Source of the DNA: CAZXGD01 sp046350455
GTDB lineage: Bacteria; Planctomycetota; Phycisphaerae; Phycisphaerales; SM1A02
Length of the DNA: 64,000 nt
NCBI GenBank assembly: GCA_046350455.1
Contig: JAXMAM010000014.1
Span: 4,234-68,233 of the forward strand
Direction of reading: 5' to 3'
Shown here: piece after piece, positions 53,423 through 62,131 of the stretch
Position numbering within the stretch: position 1 is the first letter of the stretch
Layout: each line of letters starts with the position of its first letter
Notes under the pieces: model-generated
Told to the model about the DNA's origin: nothing
Seen by the model: only the letters and a program-made list of their open reading frames with translations
The model's database searches: none
Made by a program: the position numbers and the translations under genes

Positions 53423-56259
53423 GTGCGCGACCTCCTCCGCAGCACCACCACCGCACCCAGCACCGCCAGCGCGCAAGGCACGCCCGCAGCCTGCACCAGC
53501 GCCATGCCCACGCGCTGTCCGCGCGAAAGGCGCGGCAGCCGCCCCACCTCGCGGCCAGTTCCAGTGCTGGCCACCAGATCATCTCGGCCAGCCAGCCAGG
53601 CCGCAGCGTTCACCAGCAGCTCGCGGTTGCCGGGGTAGCGCAGCGCCACGCGGCCACCGCCCAGCGGGTCTGCGGCGTCCGCCACCGTGGAGTACAGCCA
53701 GCTGGGCGAACCCACCAGCACCGCACGCTCCCTCTGCTGCGATCCCTCCACCGCCACCACCGCTGGCACAGGCTCTGCGAACACCTTGTCCGCTGGCGCC
53801 TCCAGCCGCTGGAGCTGATCGCGCCGCCAGTCTGTCTCGATCCACCGCTCCGGCGCTGGCTCCACCGCAGCCAGCACCACCGCACGCGCGTCACCCGCCG
53901 GCACCAGCGGCACCACGCGGTCCAGCCGCACCAGCTGACCGTCCACCGCCGCGCCCACTGGGTGCTGCGTGGTCATGTCGCGCACCAGCTGTTCAGCCAC
54001 GGTCTGCGCGCGGTTGGGGCCCAGCGGCACCACCTCCAGCACCGCGCGCCCAGTCTCTGCAGTCACGCCGCGCGGCTTGAGCAGCGCAGCCCACGGATCA
54101 GCCTGGCCCAGCAAGGGCAGCAGGCTTGGACCGATCGAAAGCAGCACTGGATCGCCTCGCGCCACCAGCCGCTGCGCTGCCCCCAGGAGCGCGCGCTCGC
54201 GCGGACTGTCTGCCACGCCGTCGCGGTCCATGGGCGGCACCACCACCCACACCAGCGGCCTGCCCTTGGCTGCGGTGGGCTCTGGCCCTTCTCCAGGAAT
54301 CCACTCGCGCACCTCAAATCGCGCCGCCCGCAGCGCATCGGCAGCCGCTGCAAAATCCGCATGCTCTGGCGTGGGGCGCAGCGCTCCTGAAGCGCCGCTG
54401 TGCACAAAGACCACCACCGGCAGCTCGCCAGCCCGCAGGCTGCGCATGGCTGCGCCAATCACCTGTTCGCCGCGGAACCTGCGGTCAAACACCACGCCGC
54501 GTCCACCGCCACCTGGACCGCCACCGGGACCGCTGCGCCCGCCAGCGGCCACCATCTGCCACGCTGGCACCACCGCCACGCCAGGCGGCCCCACCACGAT
54601 GATCGCGTCGCCCGCTGCCAGCGCTGCGCCCACCTCTGCGCCGTAGAGACGCGGCAGCCGGTCCAGCGCATCCTGCGCAGAGGCCAGTTCCAGCGCAGTC
54701 TGCTCAAACTGCGGGACCGCCGCACGCAGCCACTCACCCAGCGCACCGCCCACGCCCGCGCCGCCGCCACCCGCGGCCGCGCCCGCCGCGCCGCCCGCGC
54801 CACCGCCCCTCCGCGCGCGCACTGCCAGCGCGCGCGCTGCGCCACCCAGCTGCTCGCTCCAGTGGCGCAGGTTGGCCGCTACCGCTGTGGCAGCCCGCGC
54901 TGGGTCCGCAAATGGACGGGCATCCGTGGCCGTGCGCAGCTCTGCAATGCTGCGGTCGAACGCCCCCTTCTGCGCAGTCAGCTGCGCGAACGCTCCGCGC
55001 AGGCTGTCCAGCTCTGCGCGGTCCTGCGAGTCTGCCGGCAGCGCGCTGATCACGCGCGCCAAATCCACCTGCTGCGCTGACGCCAGCTGCACCAGGCGGT
55101 TGAACGCAGCCAGGCCGCGGGCAAGCGCCTCGTTGTGCTTGGCCAGCGCAGCAGCGTCGCGTGCCTGCACGGCCTCGAGCACCTCTTCGTATCGCGCTGC
55201 ATCCTCTGCGGTGGCGGGGTCCACGCGGAGCGCCTTCACGTGGCCAGCGCCCGCGCGCTCGAATCCAGCCAGCACCTCATCCATCTGCCGCACCACTGCT
55301 GGGTCTGCACCCGCAGCGCCCTGCACCACCGCCACAGTCCACGATCCGTCCAGCTGCCCCAGGAGCTCCAACGTGCCCGGCGACAGCGTGTACGCGCGCG
55401 TCTTGGTCATGTCCAATGTCACGGCAGCCCGCGCCGTGCCCGCCATGCCGCACACGCCCACGCACAGCGCGGCTGAAGCCGCCAGCGCCGCGGCCATGCG
55501 CCCCCTGCCAGCCAGCCGCGCTGGCAGCACTGGCCGCCGGCACGCCAGCACGGTGGCGAACACAAACCACCCCGCCACGCACACCCAGAACACCACGTTG
55601 CTGGTGTCCAGCAGTCCCAGCAGGAAGTCATCCAGCCGCCGCAGCGGATCCAGCCCAAAGGCCACGTACGCCCATCGTGCGGGCAGGACTGTCGGCACGC
55701 TCTTGGCCAGCACCACCCAGATGATCCACAGGAAGAGCGTCAGCAGGTATGCGCCCACTTGGTTGCCCACCAGCGCGCTCATCAGGAGGCCGCTGGCTGC
55801 ATACGCCGCGCCAGCCAGCACCAGGCCAAGCACTGCGGTGGCGGCTTCTCCATAGTCCGGGCGCGCGAACATCTCCAGCGCGCCCAGCTGCGCCAGCGTG
55901 GGCACCAGCACGGCCACAGCCAGCACGCCCACTGCAGCCACAAACTTGCCCACCACCGCTGCGCCGCCGCCTGCTGGCGCTGCCAGGAGCGACGCCCATG
56001 TCCCGTGCCTGCGCTCTTCCGCCACGCTGCGCATGGTGAGCGCTGGCGCCATGGCCAGCACCGCCCAGCCCATGGCGATGAACGTCCCACGCAGCGTGGC
56101 AGGTGCGCCGCTCTGCCACACTGCCACTGCAAAGACCGTGCCTGCCAGCGCAGCGAACGCCGCCAGCACGCACCAGCCCAGCGCTGTGGCTGCCGTGGAG
56201 CGCCATTCGCGCAGCACCACGGCCGCGCAGCCTTGCAGCCACGAAGGATGCCGGGTCAC
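53419..56259 (-). CDS. ABC-2 permease fused to a GldG-like extracytoplasmic domain
   Basis: A 946-aa protein. Residues 1 to about 285 are an ABC-2 permease with six or seven helices (VRSVAEERRHGTWASLLAAP-like coupling segment, FLWIIWVVLAKSVPTVLPARWAYVAFGLDPLRRLDDF). After a further helix (AAALAASAALCVGVCGMAG) comes a large GldG-like domain from TLDMTKTRAYTLSPGTLELLGQLDG to PVVPAGDARAVV, then SWLYSTVADAADPLGGGRVALRYPGNRELLVNAAAWLAG and a last helix. A Gly/Ala repeat (RRGGGAGGAAGAAAGGGGAG) interrupts it near 490. GTG 56259 has GGAGG 8 nt upstream and overlaps the ATPase stop (GTGA). Confidence 0.83.
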   Translation of the reverse strand: MTRHPSWLQGCAAVVLREWRSTAATALGWCVLAAFAALAGTVFAVAVWQSGAPATLRGTFIAMGWAVLAMAPALTMRSVAEERRHGTWASLLAAPAGGGAAVVGKFVAAVGVLAVAVLVPTLAQLGALEMFARPDYGEAATAVLGLVLAGAAYAASGLLMSALVGNQVGAYLLTLFLWIIWVVLAKSVPTVLPARWAYVAFGLDPLRRLDDFLLGLLDTSNVVFWVCVAGWFVFATVLACRRPVLPARLAGRGRMAAALAASAALCVGVCGMAGTARAAVTLDMTKTRAYTLSPGTLELLGQLDGSWTVAVVQGAAGADPAVVRQMDEVLAGFERAGAGHVKALRVDPATAEDAARYEEVLEAVQARDAAALAKHNEALARGLAAFNRLVQLASAQQVDLARVISALPADSQDRAELDSLRGAFAQLTAQKGAFDRSIAELRTATDARPFADPARAATAVAANLRHWSEQLGGAARALAVRARRGGGAGGAAGAAAGGGGAGVGGALGEWLRAAVPQFEQTALELASAQDALDRLPRLYGAEVGAALAAGDAIIVVGPPGVAVVPAWQMVAAGGRSGPGGGPGGGGRGVVFDRRFRGEQVIGAAMRSLRAGELPVVVFVHSGASGALRPTPEHADFAAAADALRAARFEVREWIPGEGPEPTAAKGRPLVWVVVPPMDRDGVADSPRERALLGAAQRLVARGDPVLLSIGPSLLPLLGQADPWAALLKPRGVTAETGRAVLEVVPLGPNRAQTVAEQLVRDMTTQHPVGAAVDGQLVRLDRVVPLVPAGDARAVVLAAVEPAPERWIETDWRRDQLQRLEAPADKVFAEPVPAVVAVEGSQQRERAVLVGSPSWLYSTVADAADPLGGGRVALRYPGNRELLVNAAAWLAGRDDLVASTGTGREVGRLPRLSRGQRVGMALVQAAGVPCALAVLGAVVVLRRRSRT

Positions 56260-57254
56260 GCTGCACCTCCGGCCTGCATCACGCGATGGAAGACCTCTTC
56301 CAGCGGCACAGCCTGGAGCTCCAGCCTGCGCATGGCCACGCCGCGCTGCGCGAGCGCTGCTGAGACAGCTGCTGCCACCGCGCTGCCCTCTGCGCCCGCC
56401 ACGCGCACGCGCCACTGCTGCCAGCCATCCGCAAGCAAGCTGCTCTCCACGGTGCGCACACCTGGCACCGCTGCCAGGCACGCGCGGACCTCTGGGCTGA
56501 CAGCTCCAGCGCCCGCAGCCGCTCCCGCGGCCGAGCCCACGCCAACACCCGCCCCCGCTGTCTCCACCACCAGCGTCTGTCCGCCGGCGCCCCGCGCGCG
56601 CAGCTCGTCCAGCGTGCCCTGCGCAGCCACAGCGCCACGGTGGATCAGCACCGCGCGGTCGCACACCGCCTCCACCTCTGCAAGCACATGGCTGGACAGG
56701 AGCACGGTGGCCCGGTCCGCCAGCTCGCGCAGCAGCTTGCGGAACTCCAGCACCTGGGCTGGGTCCAGGCCGCTAGTAGGCTCGTCCAGGATGATCACCT
56801 GCGGCTGATGCACGATGGCCGCCGCCAGCCCCGTGCGCTGCCGGTAGCCCTTGCTCAGCTGGCCGCACAAGCGGCGGCGCACCTCCCAGGCCTGGCACCG
56901 CTGGAGCGCCTGCTCCACTGCACCAGCGCGCTGCCGTCGCGGCACGCCATGCAGGCCCGCCCGGAAGCGCACAAACTCCTCCACTGTGAGCTCTGGGTGG
57001 AGCGGGCTCTCTTCTGCCAGGTACCCCGTGCTGGCGCGCGCAGCGGGGCCACTGGATGCCACATCGTGCCCGGCCACCTCCATGCGCCCTTCGTCTGGGG
57101 CCAGCGCCCCCACCAGCATGCGGATGGTCGTGGTCTTTCCAGCGCCGTTGGGGCCCAGGAACCCGCAGACCGAGTGCGCCGGCACTGCAAAGGACGCGCG
57201 GTCCACCGCAGTGACGCGGCCAAACCGCTTGACGATGCCTTGGGTCACAATCAT
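56256..57254 (-). CDS. ABC transporter ATP-binding protein (GldA-like)
   Basis: A 332-aa ABC-2-type ATPase: Walker A GPNGAGKTT, Q-loop YLAEESPLHPELTVEEFVRF, signature LSKGYRQRTGLAAAI, Walker B VIILDEPTSGLDP and SSHVLAEVE with the switch His. The C-terminal extension of about 110 residues ends LQAVPLEEVFHRVM, as in GldA/NatA-type proteins, and contains a GAGVGVGSAAGAAAGAGA insert. First gene of the three-gene operon. TACACT on the minus strand about 40 nt before the ATG is a candidate -10 box. Confidence 0.92.
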   Translation of the reverse strand: MIVTQGIVKRFGRVTAVDRASFAVPAHSVCGFLGPNGAGKTTTIRMLVGALAPDEGRMEVAGHDVASSGPAARASTGYLAEESPLHPELTVEEFVRFRAGLHGVPRRQRAGAVEQALQRCQAWEVRRRLCGQLSKGYRQRTGLAAAIVHQPQVIILDEPTSGLDPAQVLEFRKLLRELADRATVLLSSHVLAEVEAVCDRAVLIHRGAVAAQGTLDELRARGAGGQTLVVETAGAGVGVGSAAGAAAGAGAVSPEVRACLAAVPGVRTVESSLLADGWQQWRVRVAGAEGSAVAAAVSAALAQRGVAMRRLELQAVPLEEVFHRVMQAGGAA

Positions 57255-57376
57255 GTGCGCGTGGTGGCCGCCGTCCCGCGAGGACCACGCAGTGTACCTC
57301 CAACCGGCCCCTTCACCCGCCCCGCGCAGGTGCCGCCGCACCCGCAGGACTATGATCCTCCCGCACGGATCGCGCG

Positions 57377-58948
57377 ATGTACCCAGACACCACGCAAGGC
57401 ACGCATGGCGGACTTCCAGCCCTCCTCCTTGAGGAGATCGGCGAAGGCATCGGCGTAGTGGACACCCACGGCGAACTGCTGTGGATGAACCACCGCTTTG
57501 AGGTGCTGGACCCAGAGACCATGCGGCGCTTCTGCGAGTGCTGCCGCGACCTCATCCAGGAACTGGCCCGCGACGGCATGGACCGCCGCACGCACCTGCG
57601 CACCTTCCGCAGCGGCGAGCGCGCCTACGAAGTGGCCATCACGCCGCTGGTGGGCGCCAACGCTGTGGCTGCCGCAACCACAGTTCCTGAGCGCGTGGTG
57701 GGCGTGCTGCACAACATCACCGCGCGGCAGCGCATCCTGGACCGCGTGGACGCTGTGGATGCTGCGGGCGCAGAGCTCCTGGCGCTGGATGCGCACATCG
57801 TCAATCCGCTCAACGTGGCCGAGCGCCTGAAGCTGATTGAAGGCCGCATCGTGCACACCATGGACCAGCTCTTTGGCGCGCGCGAATTTGAGGTGCGCCT
57901 CCTGGACCGCAAGACGCAGAAGCTGGAGCTGGTCACCAGCCGCGGCATCGAGCCGCTGCCGCCGGGCCGATTCCTGTATGCCAGCCTGGAGGGCAACGGC
58001 ATCAGCGGGCACGTGGCCAGCACGGGCGAGAGCCACCTGTGCCGCGACACCTCCAAGGATCCGCTCTACGTGCCTGGCCTGCCTGGCGCGCGCAGCACCA
58101 TGACTGTGCCGCTTTCGCTGCAGGACCGCACGGTGGGCGTGCTGAACGTGGAGAGCCGGCAGCCAGACCGCTTTGACGAGGAAGACCTGCTCTGCCTGGA
58201 GCTCTTTGGCCGCTATGTGGCCATGGCGCTGAACATCCTGGACATGCTGGTGGTGGAGCGCTACACCACCAACCAGCGCATCAGCGGCGCCCTGCGCGAG
58301 GAGATCGCTGTGCCGCTCTCCAGCATGCGCCAGGCCGCAGATCGGCTGCGCCGCGACCCAGACGTGCCGCAGGTCTCGCTCATGGAGCTGGACCGCGCCA
58401 TCACCAGCATCGAAAGCCGCGTGCGCGGCGTGACTGAGGGTCCGCAGACGGTGCTGGGCATGGACCGCGACGACCGCTCGCGCGGCGTGGACCCCATCAT
58501 CGCTGGCCGGCGCATCGCTGTGCTGGACGACGAAGAGGGCATCCGCGAGGCCGTGCGCAGCGTGCTCGCCGAAGCGGGCGCTGTGGTGGATGCGTTTGCG
58601 TCCGGCCTGGAAGGCTGCACCACCATCGAGCGCGCTGGCAAGGAAGGCCAGCCGTACGACATCGTCATCAGCGACGTGCGCATGCCAGAGCGCAACGGCT
58701 ACGAGGTCTTCCGCACCAGCAAGCTGGCCTCCGAGCGCACGCAGATCATCCTGATGACCGGCTTTGGGTACGACCCCAACCACTCCATCGTGCGCAGCAG
58801 CCAGGAGGGCCTGCACTGCTTCTTGTTCAAGCCCTTCCAGGCGCAGCAGCTGGTGGAGGAAGTGCGCAAGGCCGCAGCAGAATGGAAGGGTGAGCAGCCG
58901 CTCAGCCAGCAGGCGCAGAACGGCGATCCGCCACCCGCCGCGCCGTGA
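57377..58948 (+). CDS. PAS-GAF-receiver signalling protein without a kinase domain
   Basis: A 523-aa cytoplasmic regulator. An N-terminal PAS-like region (LLEEIGEGIGVVDTHGELLWMNHRFEVLD) is followed by a GAF domain at about 150-300 (LIEGRIVHTMDQLFGAREFEVRLLD..GISGHVASTGESHLCRDTSKDPLYVPGLPGARSTMTVPLSLQDRTVGVLNVES). EEIAVPLSSMRQAADRL sits where a histidine kinase DHp helix would be but has no phosphoacceptor His. The receiver at about 375-510 is complete: AVLDDEEGIREAV, VISDVRMPERNG, ILMTGFG and LFKPF. TATGAT (57351-57356) lies 20 nt before the ATG. It overlaps convergent prmC by 47 bp. Confidence 0.85.
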   Translation: MYPDTTQGTHGGLPALLLEEIGEGIGVVDTHGELLWMNHRFEVLDPETMRRFCECCRDLIQELARDGMDRRTHLRTFRSGERAYEVAITPLVGANAVAAATTVPERVVGVLHNITARQRILDRVDAVDAAGAELLALDAHIVNPLNVAERLKLIEGRIVHTMDQLFGAREFEVRLLDRKTQKLELVTSRGIEPLPPGRFLYASLEGNGISGHVASTGESHLCRDTSKDPLYVPGLPGARSTMTVPLSLQDRTVGVLNVESRQPDRFDEEDLLCLELFGRYVAMALNILDMLVVERYTTNQRISGALREEIAVPLSSMRQAADRLRRDPDVPQVSLMELDRAITSIESRVRGVTEGPQTVLGMDRDDRSRGVDPIIAGRRIAVLDDEEGIREAVRSVLAEAGAVVDAFASGLEGCTTIERAGKEGQPYDIVISDVRMPERNGYEVFRTSKLASERTQIILMTGFGYDPNHSIVRSSQEGLHCFLFKPFQAQQLVEEVRKAAAEWKGEQPLSQQAQNGDPPPAAP

Positions 58949-59909
58949 GCACTCGCCAGAAGCCTTCATAATCCTGGTGCATCTGGGCGTCACAGAGCTG
59001 CGCGTTGGCGCGCGCAGCTGCCAGCGCCAGGTCATGCTGGTGGTGCCCCACCTCCACAGCCAGCAGCCCGCCGGGCTTCAGCCACACGTGCGCGCTGTCC
59101 ACCAGCGGGCGCACCACGTCCATGCCATCTGCCCCGCCCCACAGGGCGCTGCGCGGCTCAAAGCCACGCACGTTCTGCGGCAGCTCCTCGAACTCCTTGG
59201 CCGACACGTAGGGCGGATTGCTCACCAGCACGTCAAAGGAGCCTTGCTCCACCTCTGCGGCGAGCAGCGGCTGATACAGACTGCCAGCCAGCCAGGTGAT
59301 GCACGGCTCCACCTGGTGCGTGCGCGCGTTGGCCTGCGCCAGCTCCAGCGCGGCTGGCACCACGTCTGTGGCCACCACCTGGACCTCCACGGGTGGCGCT
59401 TGCGTGCCTGGCTCTGCGCCGCGCTTCTGTCCGCGCAGCGCAGCCGCAGTGCAGATGGCCACGCACCCTGTGCCAGTGCCGATCTCCAGCACACGCGCGG
59501 CACGCGCTCCACCTGCAGCCTGCTGGGCGTCCGCGGCAGCCCGGGCGGCAGCCACCGCGTGCTCCACCAGGTGTTCTGTGCACGGCCGGGGGATGAGTGT
59601 GCTGGGCCCCACCGCAAAGGCGCGGCTCCAGAACCACGCCTGCCCCACCAGGTACTGCACGGGCTCGTGCTGCGCAGCCCGCTTCACCAGACCCCGGAGG
59701 CGCTCCAGCTCCTGGGGGCTTGCTGGGCGGTCTGCCTCCATGTACAGGCGCATCCGCTCGCACGCAAGCACATGGCACACCAAGAGCTGCGCGCACACGC
59801 GCGGCGCATCCACCCCCTTGGCAGCCAAGTGGCTCTCGATCCACTGCAGCAGCCTGCGCGTGGTCCAGGGGGCGTCTGCGGTCCTGGGCTGGGGCGAAGA
59901 TTCATTCAT
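58902..59909 (-). CDS. prmC: peptide chain release factor N5-glutamine methyltransferase
   Basis: Methylates the Gln of the GGQ motif in release factors. The 335-aa sequence has the N-terminal helical domain (TTRRLLQWIESHLAAKGVDAPRVCAQLLVCHVL), LVGQAWFWSRAFAVGPSTLIPRPCTEHLVEHAV, the SAM site VLEIGTGTGCVAIC and the catalytic FDVLVSNPPYVSAKEF. An Ala/Gln-rich insert (AAADAQQAAGGARAA) precedes the SAM motif. ATG 59909 is chosen over 59921 because GGAGG is better placed for neither; the choice is arbitrary. Without prfA next to it. Confidence 0.92.
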   Translation of the reverse strand: MNESSPQPRTADAPWTTRRLLQWIESHLAAKGVDAPRVCAQLLVCHVLACERMRLYMEADRPASPQELERLRGLVKRAAQHEPVQYLVGQAWFWSRAFAVGPSTLIPRPCTEHLVEHAVAAARAAADAQQAAGGARAARVLEIGTGTGCVAICTAAALRGQKRGAEPGTQAPPVEVQVVATDVVPAALELAQANARTHQVEPCITWLAGSLYQPLLAAEVEQGSFDVLVSNPPYVSAKEFEELPQNVRGFEPRSALWGGADGMDVVRPLVDSAHVWLKPGGLLAVEVGHHQHDLALAAARANAQLCDAQMHQDYEGFWRVLTARRVADRRSAPAG

Positions 59910-60011
59910 CCGTGAAAACAAGGCCTCCGCGCGCTGTCTGGCAGCGACTTATGAACTATCCTATCTGCCCCTTCGTACCACCCACCTAGGCTGGAGAAAA
60001 GGCACCGCATC

Positions 60012-60443
60012 ATGAGCGACTTCCTCGCTGTCATCCAGGCCCGCGCAGTCCAGAGCAACCGCTTCTCGTCCGTGGAGCGCAACGGCCAGGAGCTGCGCTG
60101 CCGCGCCAAGGGGCCGGAGGCCTGGTACGTGGTGGACCGTCAGGGTGACAGCTGGGCTGTGTCGCTGCTCACGCCAGACCGCTGGCTGAGCGAGTCCATT
60201 GAAGGCGACATGCTGGAGGGGCGAGACACCGCAGAAGACCTGATTGACGACGAATTGGTGGAGCTGAACTTCCCGGGCAAGGCCCAGCAGGTGAAGCACT
60301 TCCGCGACGACGCCAAGATGTATGTCTTCCGGAGCCGCATTCCCGTGGCAGAGAGCGCTGCGGAGGACGCAGCCACCTACGTGCTGGCGTTCGAGGCTGC
60401 CTTCGCCAATCTGGGCGACATGCAGTCGGAAGGCGCCGCATGA
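60012..60443 (+). CDS. conserved-looking protein of unknown function
   Basis: A 143-aa acidic protein that I do not recognise. It starts MSDFLAVIQARAVQSNRFSSVERNGQELRCRAKGPEAWYVVDRQGDSWAVSLLTPDRWLS, predicted alpha/beta, with no signal peptide or helix long enough to span a membrane. GGAG is about 12 nt upstream of the ATG; TATCCT at 59957-59962 may be the -10 box. Its stop overlaps the glycosyltransferase gene (ATGA), so the two are translationally coupled and probably work together in polysaccharide synthesis, or it is a small regulator of that enzyme. Confidence 0.7.
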   Translation: MSDFLAVIQARAVQSNRFSSVERNGQELRCRAKGPEAWYVVDRQGDSWAVSLLTPDRWLSESIEGDMLEGRDTAEDLIDDELVELNFPGKAQQVKHFRDDAKMYVFRSRIPVAESAAEDAATYVLAFEAAFANLGDMQSEGAA

Positions 60444-62131
60444 CCAACGCAGCACCCAACGTGCTGATGCTGGGGTGGGAGTTTCCGCCGTTCATCACGG
60501 GCGGGCTGGGCACCGCGTGCCATGGCCTCACCAAGGCCCTGGACGAACTGGGTGCACAGGTGACCTTTGTGCTGCCCAAGGCTGTCGTAGGCGAGGTGGC
60601 TTCGCACGTGCGGATGCTGGCTCCTGGGCTGGTGGCCCCTGCAGGCCGCCTGGATGCAGCGGTGGACGCTGTGATGTCCAAGGATGAACCCACGCTGCCG
60701 GGTGCCGCTGCGGCAGCGGACCCTGCTTCGGCGGACCATCCCGCTGCCTCCGACACCGCTGCATCCGCCTCTGCTGCTGGGCTGGGAACCGCCGCGCTTC
60801 CCGCTGGCTTGGCTGGCGTTGCGGCAGCTGCAGGCCATGCTGGCGTCTACCGCCACCTGCGCATGCTGACAGCGCCGCTCACCGTGCGCGGCGTGTACGC
60901 ACCGTGGGAGCAGCGCCAACCGGGCCACGCTGGTGCGTTGCACAGCGCTGCGCCGTCGCGCCTCCTGCGCGCCGCTGGCCTGGATCTGGAGCTTGACCCA
61001 GACGCCTCCTTCACAGACGACCCAGAGATGGAGGCGGCGCTGGAGGCCTGGGAGGCGTTTGGCCAGCAGGACCCCGCTGCCGCTGCCGAGTACGTGGAGA
61101 TGCTGCGCGCCATCCGCGCTGCCATCCCAGAGGCGCGTGGCCGCGGCGCCACAGCTGCGCTGGGCCAGGGGACGCACGGGCCGGACTACGCCGGAGACCT
61201 CGTGGCGCAGAGCGAGGCCTACGCCCGCTTCTGCGTGGAGGCCTGCCGCGAGCTGGATTTTGACGTCATCCACGCGCACGACTGGCTCACCTACCCCGCT
61301 GGCATCGCGCTGGCACGGGTGACTGGCAAGCCGCTGGTGGTGCACGTGCACAGCACAGAGTTCGACCGCAGCGGCGCGCATGTGAACCAGCCGGTCTACA
61401 ACATCGAGCGGCGCGGCATGCACAGCGCGGTGCGGGTGGTGACGGTGAGCATGCTCACCCGCAACATCTGCCACAATCGCTACGGCATTCCGCTGAGCAA
61501 GTGCGACGTGGTCTACAACGGCGTGGACCTGGACCCCCGGTCCGTGGGCCTCAAGACCATCCAGAAGCGCGAGAAGGTGGTGCTGTACTTTGGCCGCATC
61601 ACCATGCAGAAGGGCCCGGAGTACTTTGTGCAGGCCGCCCGCCGCGTGCTGGACGTCATGGACAACGTGAAGTTCGTGGTGGCCGGCAGCGGCGACCAGG
61701 CGCAGCGCATGATCGAGATGGCCGCTGGCATGGACATGGGGCACAAGATGCTCTTCACCGGCTTCCTGCGCGGCAAGGACATCCAGCGTGTCTTCCAGAT
61801 CGCGGACGTCTACGTGATGCCCAGTGTGAGCGAGCCGTTTGGCATCGCGCCGCTGGAGGCGCTGGGCCACCGCGTGCCCGTGCTCATCAGCCGCCAGAGC
61901 GGCGTGAGCGAGGTGCTGCAGAACGCGCTCAAGTTTGATTTCTGGGACACCGAGGACCTGGCCAACAAGATCGTGGCGGTGCTCCGGCACCCGCCGCTCC
62001 AGCGCACGCTGCGCGAGGAAGGGTTCGACGAGGTGCGCAGCATCACCTGGGAGGGCGCGGCGCGCAAGATGCTGAGCGTGTACCGCAAGGCTGCAGAAGC
62101 CGTGCATCGGCGTCCGCCTATACTTGCGTAA
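60440..62131 (+). CDS. glycosyltransferase, GT4 family (glycogen synthase-like)
   Basis: A 563-aa GT-B glycosyltransferase. The N-terminal Rossmann start is VLMLGWEFPPFITGGLGTACHGLTKALDELGAQVTFVLP, as in starch/glycogen synthase-like GT4 proteins; FDVIHAHDWLTYPAGIALA, VHVHSTEFDRSGAHVNQPVYNIERRGMHSA and the nucleotide-sugar site VLYFGRITMQKGPEYFVQAA..EPFGIAPLEALGHRVPVLIS follow. Between the first strand and HDW is an insertion of about 150 residues, Ala-rich at first (ADPASADHPAASDTAASASAAG). alpha-Glucan synthesis is likely but the donor is not certain. Stop and putA start share one base (TAATG). Confidence 0.85.
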   Translation: MTNAAPNVLMLGWEFPPFITGGLGTACHGLTKALDELGAQVTFVLPKAVVGEVASHVRMLAPGLVAPAGRLDAAVDAVMSKDEPTLPGAAAAADPASADHPAASDTAASASAAGLGTAALPAGLAGVAAAAGHAGVYRHLRMLTAPLTVRGVYAPWEQRQPGHAGALHSAAPSRLLRAAGLDLELDPDASFTDDPEMEAALEAWEAFGQQDPAAAAEYVEMLRAIRAAIPEARGRGATAALGQGTHGPDYAGDLVAQSEAYARFCVEACRELDFDVIHAHDWLTYPAGIALARVTGKPLVVHVHSTEFDRSGAHVNQPVYNIERRGMHSAVRVVTVSMLTRNICHNRYGIPLSKCDVVYNGVDLDPRSVGLKTIQKREKVVLYFGRITMQKGPEYFVQAARRVLDVMDNVKFVVAGSGDQAQRMIEMAAGMDMGHKMLFTGFLRGKDIQRVFQIADVYVMPSVSEPFGIAPLEALGHRVPVLISRQSGVSEVLQNALKFDFWDTEDLANKIVAVLRHPPLQRTLREEGFDEVRSITWEGAARKMLSVYRKAAEAVHRRPPILA

